NCBI RefSeq assembly: GCF_002298975.1
Contig: NZ_DBMV01000037.1
Location: 167,618-231,617, forward strand
Length of the DNA: 64,000 bases
Direction: 5' to 3'
Origin: Ralstonia sp. UBA689
GTDB taxonomy: Bacteria > Pseudomonadota > Gammaproteobacteria > Burkholderiales > Burkholderiaceae
Below the pieces are notes generated by a model. That model was not told where the DNA came from and ran no database searches. It saw only the letters and a list, made by a program, of their open reading frames with translations. Position numbers and translations under genes: made by a program. The first letter of the stretch is position 1, and the number at the start of each line of letters is the position of its first letter. Shown piece by piece: positions 16,883-27,597 of this stretch.

Positions 16883-17338
16883 TCATGCAGGCGTCGCGCC
16901 GCGCTCCTGGCGCATCCACTCGAAGACGGGCAGCGTCGCCGGCAGGACCGGATCGACGGTGATCGGCAGGGTCTGCCAGGCGAAATCCTGCTCTTCCAGC
17001 GCGCGCAGCGTGCCTTCCCACGCCGTCACCTTGCAGAAGTGCAGTCGCACATAGGCGTGCGGATAGTCGTGCTCTATGGTGTGCCAGGGCACGCAGGTGT
17101 GCAGCGTGATGTCGAGCTCTTCCTTCAGCTCACGCGTGAGGGCGGCTTCCACGGTTTCGCCCGCCTCCAGCTTGCCGCCCGGGAATTCCCAGTAGCCAGC
17201 GTACGGCTTGCCCTCGGGGCGCTGCGCCAATAGAAACCGGCCATCCGGCTGCACCAGCACGCCGACGGCCACCTCCGTGATCTTGCGGCCGTCGGGGGTA
17301 TGCGTCGGCGGCACACGCATAGGCGACTCAATCGACAT
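16883..17338 (-). CDS. mutT: NUDIX hydrolase, 8-oxo-dGTP diphosphatase (MutT)
   Basis: MutT removes oxidised dGTP from the nucleotide pool. The chosen start (ATG at 17336-17338, MSIESPMRV) gives 151 residues and overlaps the end of the upstream ATPase gene by 11 bases; an open extension further upstream lies inside that gene. The NUDIX box is complete: GGKLEAGETVEAALTRELKEE, at about residues 54-76. The C-terminal ALEEQDFAWQTLPITVDPVLP is also family-like. Position next to argJ and secA is conserved in betaproteobacteria. Confidence 0.92.
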   Translation of the reverse strand: MSIESPMRVPPTHTPDGRKITEVAVGVLVQPDGRFLLAQRPEGKPYAGYWEFPGGKLEAGETVEAALTRELKEELDITLHTCVPWHTIEHDYPHAYVRLHFCKVTAWEGTLRALEEQDFAWQTLPITVDPVLPATLPVFEWMRQERGATPA

Positions 17339-18212
17339 GCTGCCGCCCATGCTTGCCACCCCAGTCACGCGCGAACTGCCACGCCACACGGCCCGAACGC
17401 GAGCCGCGCTCCAGCGCCCACACCAGCGCATCGCCACGGGCGGCGGCGATGTCCTCGTCGCTGCAGCCAAAGTGTTTGAGCCAGTGGGCGACGATGGTCA
17501 GGTATTCGTCCTGTTTGGGCGGGTAGAACGACAGCCACAGCCCGAAACGCTCGGACAGGGAGATCTTCTCTTCCACCACCTCGCCCGGATGGATCTCGCC
17601 GTCCGGCATGTGCTGGTAGGTCTCGTTGTCCTTCATATACTCCGGCAACAGGTGGCGCCGGTTGGACGTGGCGTAGATCAGTACGTTGTCCGACTGCGCC
17701 GCCACCGAGCCGTCAAGCGCAGACTTCAGCGCCTTGTAGCCCGATTCGCCTTCCTCGAACGAGAGATCGTCACAGAAGATCGCGAAGCGCTCGGGGCGGT
17801 TGGAAAGCCGCTCGACGATATCGCCCAGGTCGGCCAGGTCATCCTTGTCGACTTCGATCAGGCGCAGGCCGTCCTTCACGAATTCATTCAGGCATGCCTT
17901 GATCAGCGACGACTTGCCGGTGCCGCGCGCCCCCGTGAGCAGCACGTTGTTGGCCGGCAGCTTACGCACGAACTGGCGCGTGTTGACGACGATTGCTTCT
18001 TTCTGGCGCTCGATGTTGTGCAGATCGCTCAGATGGATCGGCGGCAACTGGCGGATCGGCGCCAGATAGCCGATGTTGCCGAACAGGCTCTGGCGCTTGC
18101 GCCAGCGGAAGGCGACGGCCTCTTTCCAGTCGGCTTCGGTCAGTTCAGGGGGCAGCCATTGCTCGAGCCGCCCCAGGAAGCGGTCGAGCCGAGCAGAAAG
18201 GTCGGACGACAT
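17328..18212 (-). CDS. DUF815 family AAA ATPase
   Basis: The 294-residue protein begins at ATG 18210-18212 (MSSDLSARLDRFLGRLEQ); a longer frame upstream runs into the argJ end and lacks family similarity. It has a P-loop GARGTGKSSLIKA (about residues 91-103), a Walker B-like FAIFCDDLSFEEGE, and sensor region YATSNRRHLLPEYM. It closely matches the DUF815 family of AAA+ proteins, whose biochemical role is not established. It lies between argJ and mutT in the same direction and shares bases with mutT, so it is co-translated with it. Confidence 0.9.
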   Translation of the reverse strand: MSSDLSARLDRFLGRLEQWLPPELTEADWKEAVAFRWRKRQSLFGNIGYLAPIRQLPPIHLSDLHNIERQKEAIVVNTRQFVRKLPANNVLLTGARGTGKSSLIKACLNEFVKDGLRLIEVDKDDLADLGDIVERLSNRPERFAIFCDDLSFEEGESGYKALKSALDGSVAAQSDNVLIYATSNRRHLLPEYMKDNETYQHMPDGEIHPGEVVEEKISLSERFGLWLSFYPPKQDEYLTIVAHWLKHFGCSDEDIAAARGDALVWALERGSRSGRVAWQFARDWGGKHGRQHVD

Positions 18213-18228
18213 AACGGCAGGCTCCGGC

Positions 18229-19458
18229 TTACGAACGATAGTCCGCGTTGATCGACACGTAGTCGTGCGAGAAGTCGCACGTCCACACCGTGGCGGCAGC
18301 ATCGCCGCGGCCGAGCGCGATGCGCACGGTGATCTCGGCCTGCTTCATCACGCGCTGGCCGTCTTCTTCGCGGTACTCGGGGTTGCGGCCACCGTCGCGG
18401 GCGACCCAGACGTCGTCGAGCCACAGGTTGACGCCGTTCACGTCGAGGTCAGTCACGCCGGCATAGCCGACGGCGGCCAGGATGCGGCCCAGATTGGGGT
18501 CCGACGCGTAGAACGCGGTCTTGACCAGCGGCGAGTGCGCGACCGCATAGGCGATCAGACGGCATTCGTCGACGTTGCGGCCGCCTTCAACGCGGATGGT
18601 CATGAACTTGGTCGCGCCCTCGCCGTCGCGCACGATCTTCTGCGCGAGTTCCTGGGCAAGGCCCGTCACCGCATCGCGCAACGCGGCATAGTCGGGGTGC
18701 GAAGTCGAATCAATGCGCGGCGTACCGGCACGGCCCGTAGCGATGATGACGAACGAGTCGTTGGTCGAGGTGTCGCCGTCCACCGTCACGCTGTTGAACG
18801 AGTGGTCGGCCGCGTATCGCACCAGGCCTTGCAGCACGGCTTCGTCGACGTTGGCATCAGTGGCGATGAAGCCGAGCATGGTCGCCATGTTCGGGCGGAT
18901 CATGCCCGCGCCCTTGCTGATCCCGGACATGCGCACTGTCTTGCCCGACAGCGTGCACGTGGCGGACGCGGCCTTGGGCACGGTATCGGTGGTCATGATG
19001 GCTTCCGCGGCGGCCAGCCAGTTGTCCGGCTTGGCGTTGGCCTGTGCGGCCGGCAGCCCGGCGATGATGCGATCAACCGGCAGCGGCTCCAAAATGACGC
19101 CCGTCGAGAACGGCAAAACCTGCTGCTCCGACACGCCCAGCAGCTTGGCGACGGCATCACACGTCTGGCGCGCATGCGCGAGGCCCGGCGCACCGGTGCC
19201 GGCATTCGCGTTGCCCGTGTTCACGACGATCGCGCGCGCGCCCTTGCCGCTGGCCAGATGCTCACGGCAGACCTGCACCGGCGCCGCGCAGAAGCGGTTC
19301 TGCGTGAACACGCCGGCCACGCTCGAACCCTCGGCGATGCGCACCAGCAGCACGTCTTTGCGATTGGCCTTGCGCACACCGGCTTCGGCCCAGCCAAGGT
19401 CCACGCCGTCGATCGGCAACAGGGAGTCGGCAGCGGGCGCGACGAGATTCACAGCCAT
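18229..19458 (-). CDS. argJ: Glutamate N-acetyltransferase / amino-acid acetyltransferase ArgJ
   Basis: ArgJ transfers acetyl from N-acetylornithine to glutamate in the cyclic arginine pathway and can also make N-acetylglutamate. I chose ATG 19456-19458 (MAVNLVAPAADSLLPIDG, 409 residues), which has AAAGGTG at the right distance; a GTG 9 bases upstream is less likely. The self-cleavage site is the conserved Ala192-Thr193 in NMATMLGFIATD, with KGAGMIRPN just before it. The oxyanion TG..TGVI segment (FSTGVILEPLP) and the C-terminal SHDYVSINADYRS are typical. It lies between secA and the DUF815 ATPase. Confidence 0.96.
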   Translation of the reverse strand: MAVNLVAPAADSLLPIDGVDLGWAEAGVRKANRKDVLLVRIAEGSSVAGVFTQNRFCAAPVQVCREHLASGKGARAIVVNTGNANAGTGAPGLAHARQTCDAVAKLLGVSEQQVLPFSTGVILEPLPVDRIIAGLPAAQANAKPDNWLAAAEAIMTTDTVPKAASATCTLSGKTVRMSGISKGAGMIRPNMATMLGFIATDANVDEAVLQGLVRYAADHSFNSVTVDGDTSTNDSFVIIATGRAGTPRIDSTSHPDYAALRDAVTGLAQELAQKIVRDGEGATKFMTIRVEGGRNVDECRLIAYAVAHSPLVKTAFYASDPNLGRILAAVGYAGVTDLDVNGVNLWLDDVWVARDGGRNPEYREEDGQRVMKQAEITVRIALGRGDAAATVWTCDFSHDYVSINADYRS

Positions 19459-19552
19459 GGAGCACACCTTTCAAATGAGGATGCCCGCATTGCGGGCATC
19501 GTGATTCAACGGAGAGCGAAACGCGCCGCAATAGCGGCGCGCAGAAACAGCG

Positions 19553-22357
<2,805 letters not shown>

Positions 22358-22619
22358 CGATGACTGGGGCCGGTGAGCCACCCGGAAAAACGCTTCGCGA
22401 GAGACGGCGAAACTCAGGCGGCGCAACGGCCCAAAAGTAGTTGGCGCGGGGGTTGGCGCAAAGGCGGAAGTTTAGCATGCGCCAATCCCCCGCTTGATGG
22501 CAGCGGGCCGGCCGGATGTGGCAGGAACGCCTCACTTGGGCTGCATTCCGGGTACGCCCCGGGCGGCCGCCGAGTCACGCTGAATTGGGGGCGGGCGCCC
22601 CGATTGCAACCCGAGCCGG

Positions 22620-23585
22620 TTAGTGACCAGCCGCCGCCATGCTCTTGCCGATGTCAGAGGCCGCGACTTGCTGGCCCGGCGCCTTAGTGGCCGCCATCTT
22701 GGGTTGGCCTGCGTTCTCCAGGAAGGCCACCGGATTCTGCGGCACGTCGTTGACGTGCACCTCGAAGTGCAGGTGCGACCCGGTGGCGCGGCCGGTACGG
22801 CCGATCAGCGCAATGCGCTGGCCCGCCTTGACGATGTCACCAATCTTGACGAATACCTTGGATGCATGGGCATAGCGCGTCTTCAGCCCGTTGCCGTGGT
22901 CGATGTCGACCATGTTGCCGTAATCCGACCGGTATTCGCTGGCGACCACCACGCCGCCGGCCGCCGCCACGATGGGCGTGCCGACCGGGCCGACAAAGTC
23001 CACCCCGTCGTGCTGCGTGCGCCGGCCCGTAAACGGATCGATCCGGACACCGAAGCCCGACGAGTCATAACCCGTGGCAACCGGACGTACGGTCGGCATC
23101 ATCTTGGCGTGGATCTGTCGGTCCATCAGGGTGCTTTCCAGCACGCTGAGGTAATCATTGCGCTGGTCGGCCGAGCGTGTCAGGCGATCGAGTTCCGACC
23201 GGATCTCCGGCATCGACATCGGCCGCGAGAACGCGCCCTCCGGCCCGCCGCGGCCCGGCTGCGATTTGAAGTCGAACTCGCGCGGCTGCACGCCGGCTAG
23301 GCCCGACACGCGAGCGCCCAGCGCGTCCAGGCGCACCATCTGCGCTTGCATCTCGCCGATGCGCGCGGCCATCAGGTTGAGGTTTTCGCGGGTGACGTGC
23401 GGGTCGCCGTCGGTAGCGGCGGAAACACTGCTACCCGGCATCAGGCCTTGCTTGACCGCCAGCCACATCCCGCCGGCGGACAGGGCTGCCACGGCCAGCA
23501 GTGCCGCACCGATGGTCGCGATGACATGGCGTCGCGACAGGTGCACCGCGCCCGTCTTGCGCGGATGAATCAGGATGATCTGCAT
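22620..23585 (-). CDS. M23 (LytM) family peptidase, membrane-anchored
   Basis: This 321-residue protein has a short cytoplasmic N-terminus, one membrane helix (about 22-46, ATIGAALLAVAALSAGGMWL), a helical linker and a C-terminal M23 endopeptidase domain (about 190-290). Metal-site motifs are HDGVD and HLHFEVHVN (in TGSHLHFEV), with an intermediate TRYAHASK, so catalytic residues look intact. The family cleaves peptidoglycan cross-bridges or regulates amidases. It lies between dciA and secA, a common location in betaproteobacteria, and is divergent from dciA across 80 bp. Confidence 0.9.
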   Translation of the reverse strand: MQIILIHPRKTGAVHLSRRHVIATIGAALLAVAALSAGGMWLAVKQGLMPGSSVSAATDGDPHVTRENLNLMAARIGEMQAQMVRLDALGARVSGLAGVQPREFDFKSQPGRGGPEGAFSRPMSMPEIRSELDRLTRSADQRNDYLSVLESTLMDRQIHAKMMPTVRPVATGYDSSGFGVRIDPFTGRRTQHDGVDFVGPVGTPIVAAAGGVVVASEYRSDYGNMVDIDHGNGLKTRYAHASKVFVKIGDIVKAGQRIALIGRTGRATGSHLHFEVHVNDVPQNPVAFLENAGQPKMAATKAPGQQVAASDIGKSMAAAGH

Positions 23586-23665
23586 CGTTCACCCGTGGAC
23601 AAAAAAGGGGGCAAAAAGGCCGCCCGACGACACGAAAGCACGATGAAGCGCCCTACAATGCCGGC

Positions 23666-24175
23666 ATGCGAATCTTTGTTCATCCCGCTCTCAAGACGCC
23701 CATTGCAAAACCGGTCCAGGACTGGCTCTCGGGTGCCGGCTCGGTCGGCCCGCTGATGCAGGCGGCCAAGCAATTGGCGTCGTTGGAAGCGGAGGTCTTG
23801 TCGCTACTGCCGCCCGGCTTGGGGAGCGGAGTGGCCATCGGCGGCATCAGGAACGACACGCGCGACAGTCGGGAAGCGACCTTGGTGTTGCTCGCCGCAC
23901 ATGGTGCGGCTGCGGCGCGCGTGCGGCAGGTGGTACCCACCTTGCTAGAGCGTCTGCAGCGCCGGGGATCGCAGATTACCGCAATTCGTGTACGGGTACA
24001 ACCGCAGGGCGGAAATGACAGCTTATGGCCACTGGAGACCGAAAAGCCGCCCAAACGCGCCAAGATGACGACAGTTGGGCTCAATAGCCTGGCGACACTC
24101 GCCAATGAGCTGCCAGATTCGCCGTTGCGCCAGGCGTTGGCTGAAATGGTCGCGCGACATAGCGCGCCCAAATGA
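23666..24175 (+). CDS. dciA: DciA (DUF721) family replicative helicase operator
   Basis: DciA assists loading or function of the DnaB helicase in bacteria lacking DnaC. The 169-residue protein is basic and contains the DUF721 core: KQLASLEAEVLSLLPPGL followed by the hydrophobic strand TLVLLAAHGAAAARVRQVVPTLLERL and ITAIRVRVQPQGG. It is the only plus-strand gene inside the secA-ftsZ block. An intrinsic terminator follows its stop codon at once. Family assignment is by motif; activity is inferred. Confidence 0.85.
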   Translation: MRIFVHPALKTPIAKPVQDWLSGAGSVGPLMQAAKQLASLEAEVLSLLPPGLGSGVAIGGIRNDTRDSREATLVLLAAHGAAAARVRQVVPTLLERLQRRGSQITAIRVRVQPQGGNDSLWPLETEKPPKRAKMTTVGLNSLATLANELPDSPLRQALAEMVARHSAPK

Positions 24176-24200
24176 AAAGCGCCCCGCAGGGCGCTTTTTT
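24174..24200 (+). terminator. Intrinsic terminator after dciA (probably bidirectional with lpxC)
   Basis: A GC-rich stem, AGCGCCC then CGCA then GGGCGCT, is flanked by an A-run on the left and six T on the right, starting directly at the dciA stop. The symmetrical A/T flanks would let it also end leftward transcription arriving from lpxC. Confidence 0.85.
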
Positions 24201-24223
24201 ATGTATGCAGCCTCGACAACCGA

Positions 24224-25141
24224 TCAGGAAAACGCCGGTTGCAACTGCGGCAGGAAGGCGCGCGGCGCCTCTTCCACCTTGTCGAACGTGACAATCTCAT
24301 AAGCCGTCTCATCGGCCAGTAGCGCACGCAGCAGTGCGTTGTTCAGGCCGTGGCCCGACTTGTGCGCGGTGTACGCGGCGATCAGCGGATGGCCAACCAC
24401 GTACAGATCGCCGATCGCATCGAGAATCTTGTGGCGGACGAACTCGTCGCCGTAGCGTAGTTCGTCGTTGTTCAGCATGCGGTGCTCGTCGAGCACGATG
24501 GCGTTGTCGAGGCTGCCGCCGCGCGCCAAGCCCGCCTCACGCAACATTTCGACCTCGTGCGCAAACCCGAAGGTGCGCGCACGGGCGATCTCACGCGTGT
24601 AGCTGGTGTCGGCAAAGTCGATCTCGAAGGTCTGGCCGGTCTTGTCGACAGCCGGATGACGAAACTCGATCGTGAATGCCAGCTTGAAGCCGAAATACGG
24701 GTCCAGGCGGGCGAGCTTGTCGCCCTCGCGGACTTCCACCGGCTTGATCACGCGGATGAAACGCTTGGCCGCGCCTTGCTCTTCGATACCCGCCGACTGC
24801 AGCAGAAACACGAATGAGGCAGCACTGCCGTCCATAATGGGAATCTCTTCTGCGTCGACATCCACATAGAGGTTGTCGATGCCCAGGCCTGCGCACGCCG
24901 ACATCAGGTGCTCGACGGTAGACACGCGGGCGCCATCCTTCTGCAACACGGAGGCCAGGCGAGTGTCGCCGATGGCGCTGGCGGTGGCGGGAATCTCGAT
25001 GGCCGGGTCCAGGTCGACGCGCGTGAACACAATGCCCGTGCCGGCAGCCGCCGGGCGCAACGTCAACGTTACCTTGCGGCCGGAGTGCAACCCGATGCCG
25101 ACGGTCTTGACGACGGACTTGATGGTGCGTTGTTTCAACAT
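24224..25141 (-). CDS. lpxC: UDP-3-O-acyl-N-acetylglucosamine deacetylase LpxC
   Basis: LpxC performs the first committed step of lipid A synthesis. The start MLKQRTIKSVVKTVGIGLHSG at 25139-25141 gives 305 residues; an upstream in-frame extension is not conserved. Zinc ligands are His78 (VEHLMSA), His237 and Asp241 (RHKILDAIGD), and the catalytic-site His264 lies in AHKSGHGLNN. Gene order dcw-lpxC-secA is standard, but a peroxiredoxin gene lies between ftsZ and lpxC here. Confidence 0.97.
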   Translation of the reverse strand: MLKQRTIKSVVKTVGIGLHSGRKVTLTLRPAAAGTGIVFTRVDLDPAIEIPATASAIGDTRLASVLQKDGARVSTVEHLMSACAGLGIDNLYVDVDAEEIPIMDGSAASFVFLLQSAGIEEQGAAKRFIRVIKPVEVREGDKLARLDPYFGFKLAFTIEFRHPAVDKTGQTFEIDFADTSYTREIARARTFGFAHEVEMLREAGLARGGSLDNAIVLDEHRMLNNDELRYGDEFVRHKILDAIGDLYVVGHPLIAAYTAHKSGHGLNNALLRALLADETAYEIVTFDKVEEAPRAFLPQLQPAFS

Positions 25142-25385
25142 GGCCGCCCTCAACTCACGAAATTCTCTACGATTGTTTTTATCTATGCGGTCCGCATAGG
25201 TGATAACCCTAAGCATACCACTTTCACACCCCTGCCTTCAAAACGACTTTTGTATCGGGATGTTAGGAATGTCCACACTCTGCTCAACCTTAGCGCACGC
25301 ATGCCGCACGCCGGCGGCTCATTAACCTTGTGACGGTGCGGGGAGGCAGGTGGGATCCGCCATTTGGCGGGTTTCCGATGCGGCG

Positions 25386-25886
25386 TCAGAGTATCGCCAA
25401 GATCGATTCCGCGCTGCTGACGGCAAACTGCCCCGGCGCCTCCACCTGTAGCGCTGTTACCACACCCGCTTTGACGACCATCGCGTACCGCTGCGAGCGC
25501 ACGCCCATGCCCCGCTTGGAAAGATCCTGCTCCAGGCCGAGCTTGCGCGTGAACTCCGCACTGCCGTCGGCCAGCATGCGGATCTTCTCATCGGTGCCTT
25601 GCGCGCGCGCCCAGGCGCCCATCACGAAGGCATCGTTGACCGACACACACCAGATTTCGTCGACGCCCTTGGCCCGCAGCGCGTCGTAGTGCGCGATATA
25701 ACCCGGAACGTGGCGCGCAGAGCAGGTCGGTGTGAACGCCCCAGGCAAGCCAAAGATGACGACCGTCTTGCCTTCGGCCAGATGCTGCACGGAGAAGGCA
25801 TTGGGGCCGAGCGCGCAACCGTCCTTTTCCACCTCAAAGAACTCGTACAGCGTCGCATCGGGAAGCGGTTGACCAGGCTGGATCAT
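25386..25886 (-). CDS. Peroxiredoxin (Prx5 / redoxin family)
   Basis: The 166-residue protein starts at ATG 25884-25886 (MIQPGQPLPDATLYEFFEV); the open frame continues upstream into the structured intergenic region without similarity. The peroxidatic site FTPTCSARHVPGY has Cys55, and the partner motif VFSV... is replaced by SVNDAFVMGAW, typical of Prx5. The family reduces hydrogen and alkyl peroxides using glutaredoxin, thioredoxin or glutathione. It sits between ftsZ and lpxC, and its own promoter is probably needed because a strong hairpin separates it from ftsZ. Confidence 0.92.
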   Translation of the reverse strand: MIQPGQPLPDATLYEFFEVEKDGCALGPNAFSVQHLAEGKTVVIFGLPGAFTPTCSARHVPGYIAHYDALRAKGVDEIWCVSVNDAFVMGAWARAQGTDEKIRMLADGSAEFTRKLGLEQDLSKRGMGVRSQRYAMVVKAGVVTALQVEAPGQFAVSSAESILAIL

Positions 25887-25931
25887 GATGGTGACGAATC
25901 GTTGCGGGCGAATACGATGATCATAAAACGA

Positions 25932-25964
25932 GACCGCCCGCGTGAGTGAATCACGCGGGCGGTC
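25932..25964 (-). terminator. Perfect 14-bp stem-loop downstream of ftsZ
   Basis: GACCGCCCGCGTGA (25932-25945) and TCACGCGGGCGGTC (25951-25964) are exact inverse copies around a 5-base loop. Reading leftward, the stem is followed by a short T-containing stretch (CTCGTTTTATG), so it can act as a terminator for the division cluster. It lies 45 bases before the peroxiredoxin start, which would separate that gene from ftsZ readthrough. Confidence 0.6.
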
Positions 25965-26012
25965 CTGGGAGACAACCACATCGGGCACATCAGGCACATC
26001 GCATCGCGCGCG

Positions 26013-26114
26013 GCGCGATGAACGGACACACCCGCCGGGCGGGGTGAACCCTTCCGGGGAGGCGGCCAGAGGCCAGCCCACCCGGCGGCAACGACTGTGT
26101 CCGGTTCATCGCGC
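26013..26114. repeat. 102-bp imperfect inverted-repeat element
   Basis: Left arm GCGCGATGAACGGACACA (26013-26030) matches the reverse complement of TGTGTCCGGTTCATCGCGC (26096-26114) with a single one-base insertion. An inner pair, CCGCCGGG (26032-26039) and CCCGGCGG (26081-26088), extends the stem. It could be a miniature mobile element with terminal inverted repeats, or an RNA structure in the ftsZ 3' region. I saw no target duplication. Confidence 0.65.
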
Positions 26115-26254
26115 GCTGTCGGCTCGCTGTCAACCAATCGACGGCAGACCATCACACTGCGGCGGTCACGGAGGGGAGCCGTGAGCCGCACGCGGCTTGA
26201 GGTGCCGCAGGCAGCCAGACGTGCGCGGGCTTGTTACCCGATCATCTTGCCCGA

Positions 26255-27457
26255 TCAGTCAGCCTGCTTGCGCAGGAAGGCCGGGATGTCATACGTGTCG
26301 ACGCCCTTTTCCTGCAGCGCGGCCACATGAGCCGATGCCGACTCACGCGAGCTGCGCCACACGGCCGGGGTGTCAAAGTTGCTGTAGTCCGGCGCGGCTG
26401 CCACCGCATGGCCCATGGCACCACCGCCGAAGGCCACCGGCTGGTTGTCGGTACCGGTCTTGAGCAGCGTCATCGTCTGCGGCTGTTGCTGCTTGTTGCG
26501 GGCAGCACGGCCCAGGCCCGTCGCCACCACGGTCACGCGCAGCGCATCGCCCATGGCATCGTCGTAGACCGTACCGAAGATGACGGTGGCATCTTCCGCG
26601 GCGTAGCTGCGGATGGTGTTCATCACTTCCTTGGTCTCGGACAGCTTGAGCGAGCGGCTGGCCGTGATGTTGACCAGCACGCCACGCGCGCCCGACAGGT
26701 CCACACCTTCCAGCAGCGGGCTCGCCACGGCTTGCTCGGCGGCCAGGCGTGCGCGGTCGACGCCGGACACGGTGGCCGTGCCCATCATCGCCTTGCCTTG
26801 TTCGCCCATCACGGTCTTCACGTCTTCGAAGTCGACGTTCACCAGACCGTCAACGTTGATGATTTCCGCAATGCCGGCCACGGCGTTGTGCAGCACGTCG
26901 TCGGCGCACTGGAAGCACTTGTCCATCTCGGCGTCATCGCCCATGACTTCGAAGAGCTTTTCATTGAGCACGACGATCAGCGAGTCGACATGGCCTTCCA
27001 GTTCGTTGGCGCCATGCTCGCCGACCTTCGAGCGACGTGCGCCTTCAAAGTCGAACGGCTTGGAGACCACGCCCACGGTCAGGATGCCCATTTCCTTGGC
27101 GACCTGCGCGACCACCGGAGCGGCGCCCGTGCCCGTGCCGCCGCCCATGCCGGCGGTGATGAAAACCATGTGCGCACCGCGCAGTGCGTCGGCGATCTGC
27201 TCACGGGCTTCTTCGGCGCAGTGCTTGCCGACTTCCGGCTTGGCACCTGCGCCCAGGCCCGTGTTGCCGAGCTGCAGCACGCGCGACGCGGTCGAACGCT
27301 TGAGCGCCTGCGCGTCGGTGTTCATGCAGATGAATTCCACGCCTTGCACGCCGCGGCTGATCATGTGCTGCACGGCATTACCGCCCGCGCCGCCGACGCC
27401 GACCACCTTGATGATGGTGCCATCCTGCATTTCGGTTTCAATCATGTCGAAGTCCAT
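26255..27457 (-). CDS. ftsZ: Cell division GTPase FtsZ
   Basis: FtsZ forms the cytoplasmic Z-ring. The 400-residue protein has the tubulin-type GTP-binding signature GGGTGTG at 105-111, the N-terminal VVGVGGAGGNAV (18-29), and the C-terminal conserved peptide DIPAFLRKQAD that binds FtsA/ZipA and ZapD. A good ribosome binding site (GGAGG) precedes the ATG. It follows ftsA after 140 bp, the largest gap in the division cluster, which leaves room for an extra promoter. Confidence 0.99.
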   Translation of the reverse strand: MDFDMIETEMQDGTIIKVVGVGGAGGNAVQHMISRGVQGVEFICMNTDAQALKRSTASRVLQLGNTGLGAGAKPEVGKHCAEEAREQIADALRGAHMVFITAGMGGGTGTGAAPVVAQVAKEMGILTVGVVSKPFDFEGARRSKVGEHGANELEGHVDSLIVVLNEKLFEVMGDDAEMDKCFQCADDVLHNAVAGIAEIINVDGLVNVDFEDVKTVMGEQGKAMMGTATVSGVDRARLAAEQAVASPLLEGVDLSGARGVLVNITASRSLKLSETKEVMNTIRSYAAEDATVIFGTVYDDAMGDALRVTVVATGLGRAARNKQQQPQTMTLLKTGTDNQPVAFGGGAMGHAVAAAPDYSNFDTPAVWRSSRESASAHVAALQEKGVDTYDIPAFLRKQAD

Positions 27458-27597
27458 CGTTGCCTCCAGAAGTGATCAGTCCCAGACGATGCAGCCTCCC
27501 CGCCGCAACCCCTGGTTCCTGAACAAAAAACATCAAAACAAGAAACTCAATCTCGCCCCCTCAAGGGAGCACATCGCCAACCCTGAAGCGCACGCGC

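Larger units (their letters stand above)
25887..26254. other. Highly structured 368-bp intergenic region between ftsZ and peroxiredoxin
   Basis: No gene is visible. The region contains, from left to right, a perfect 14-bp inverted repeat (25932-25964), three 9-bp direct repeats with ACATC (25978-26004), a 7-bp palindrome (ATCGCGC 26003-26009 / GCGCGAT 26013-26019), and a long imperfect inverted repeat with arms at 26013-26030 and 26096-26114. Small GC hairpins lie at about 26168-26200. This density of structure is unusual for the window. Confidence 0.75.

Noticed and set aside
22358..22426. Upstream extension of SecA
   Set aside because: The conserved SecA start MITGLLKKIFG lies at 22357; the preceding residues are unlike the family.
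26013..26114. Inverted-repeat element as a complete insertion sequence
   Set aside because: It is only about 100 bp with no coding capacity for a transposase and no visible target duplication; a MITE or RNA structure remains possible.
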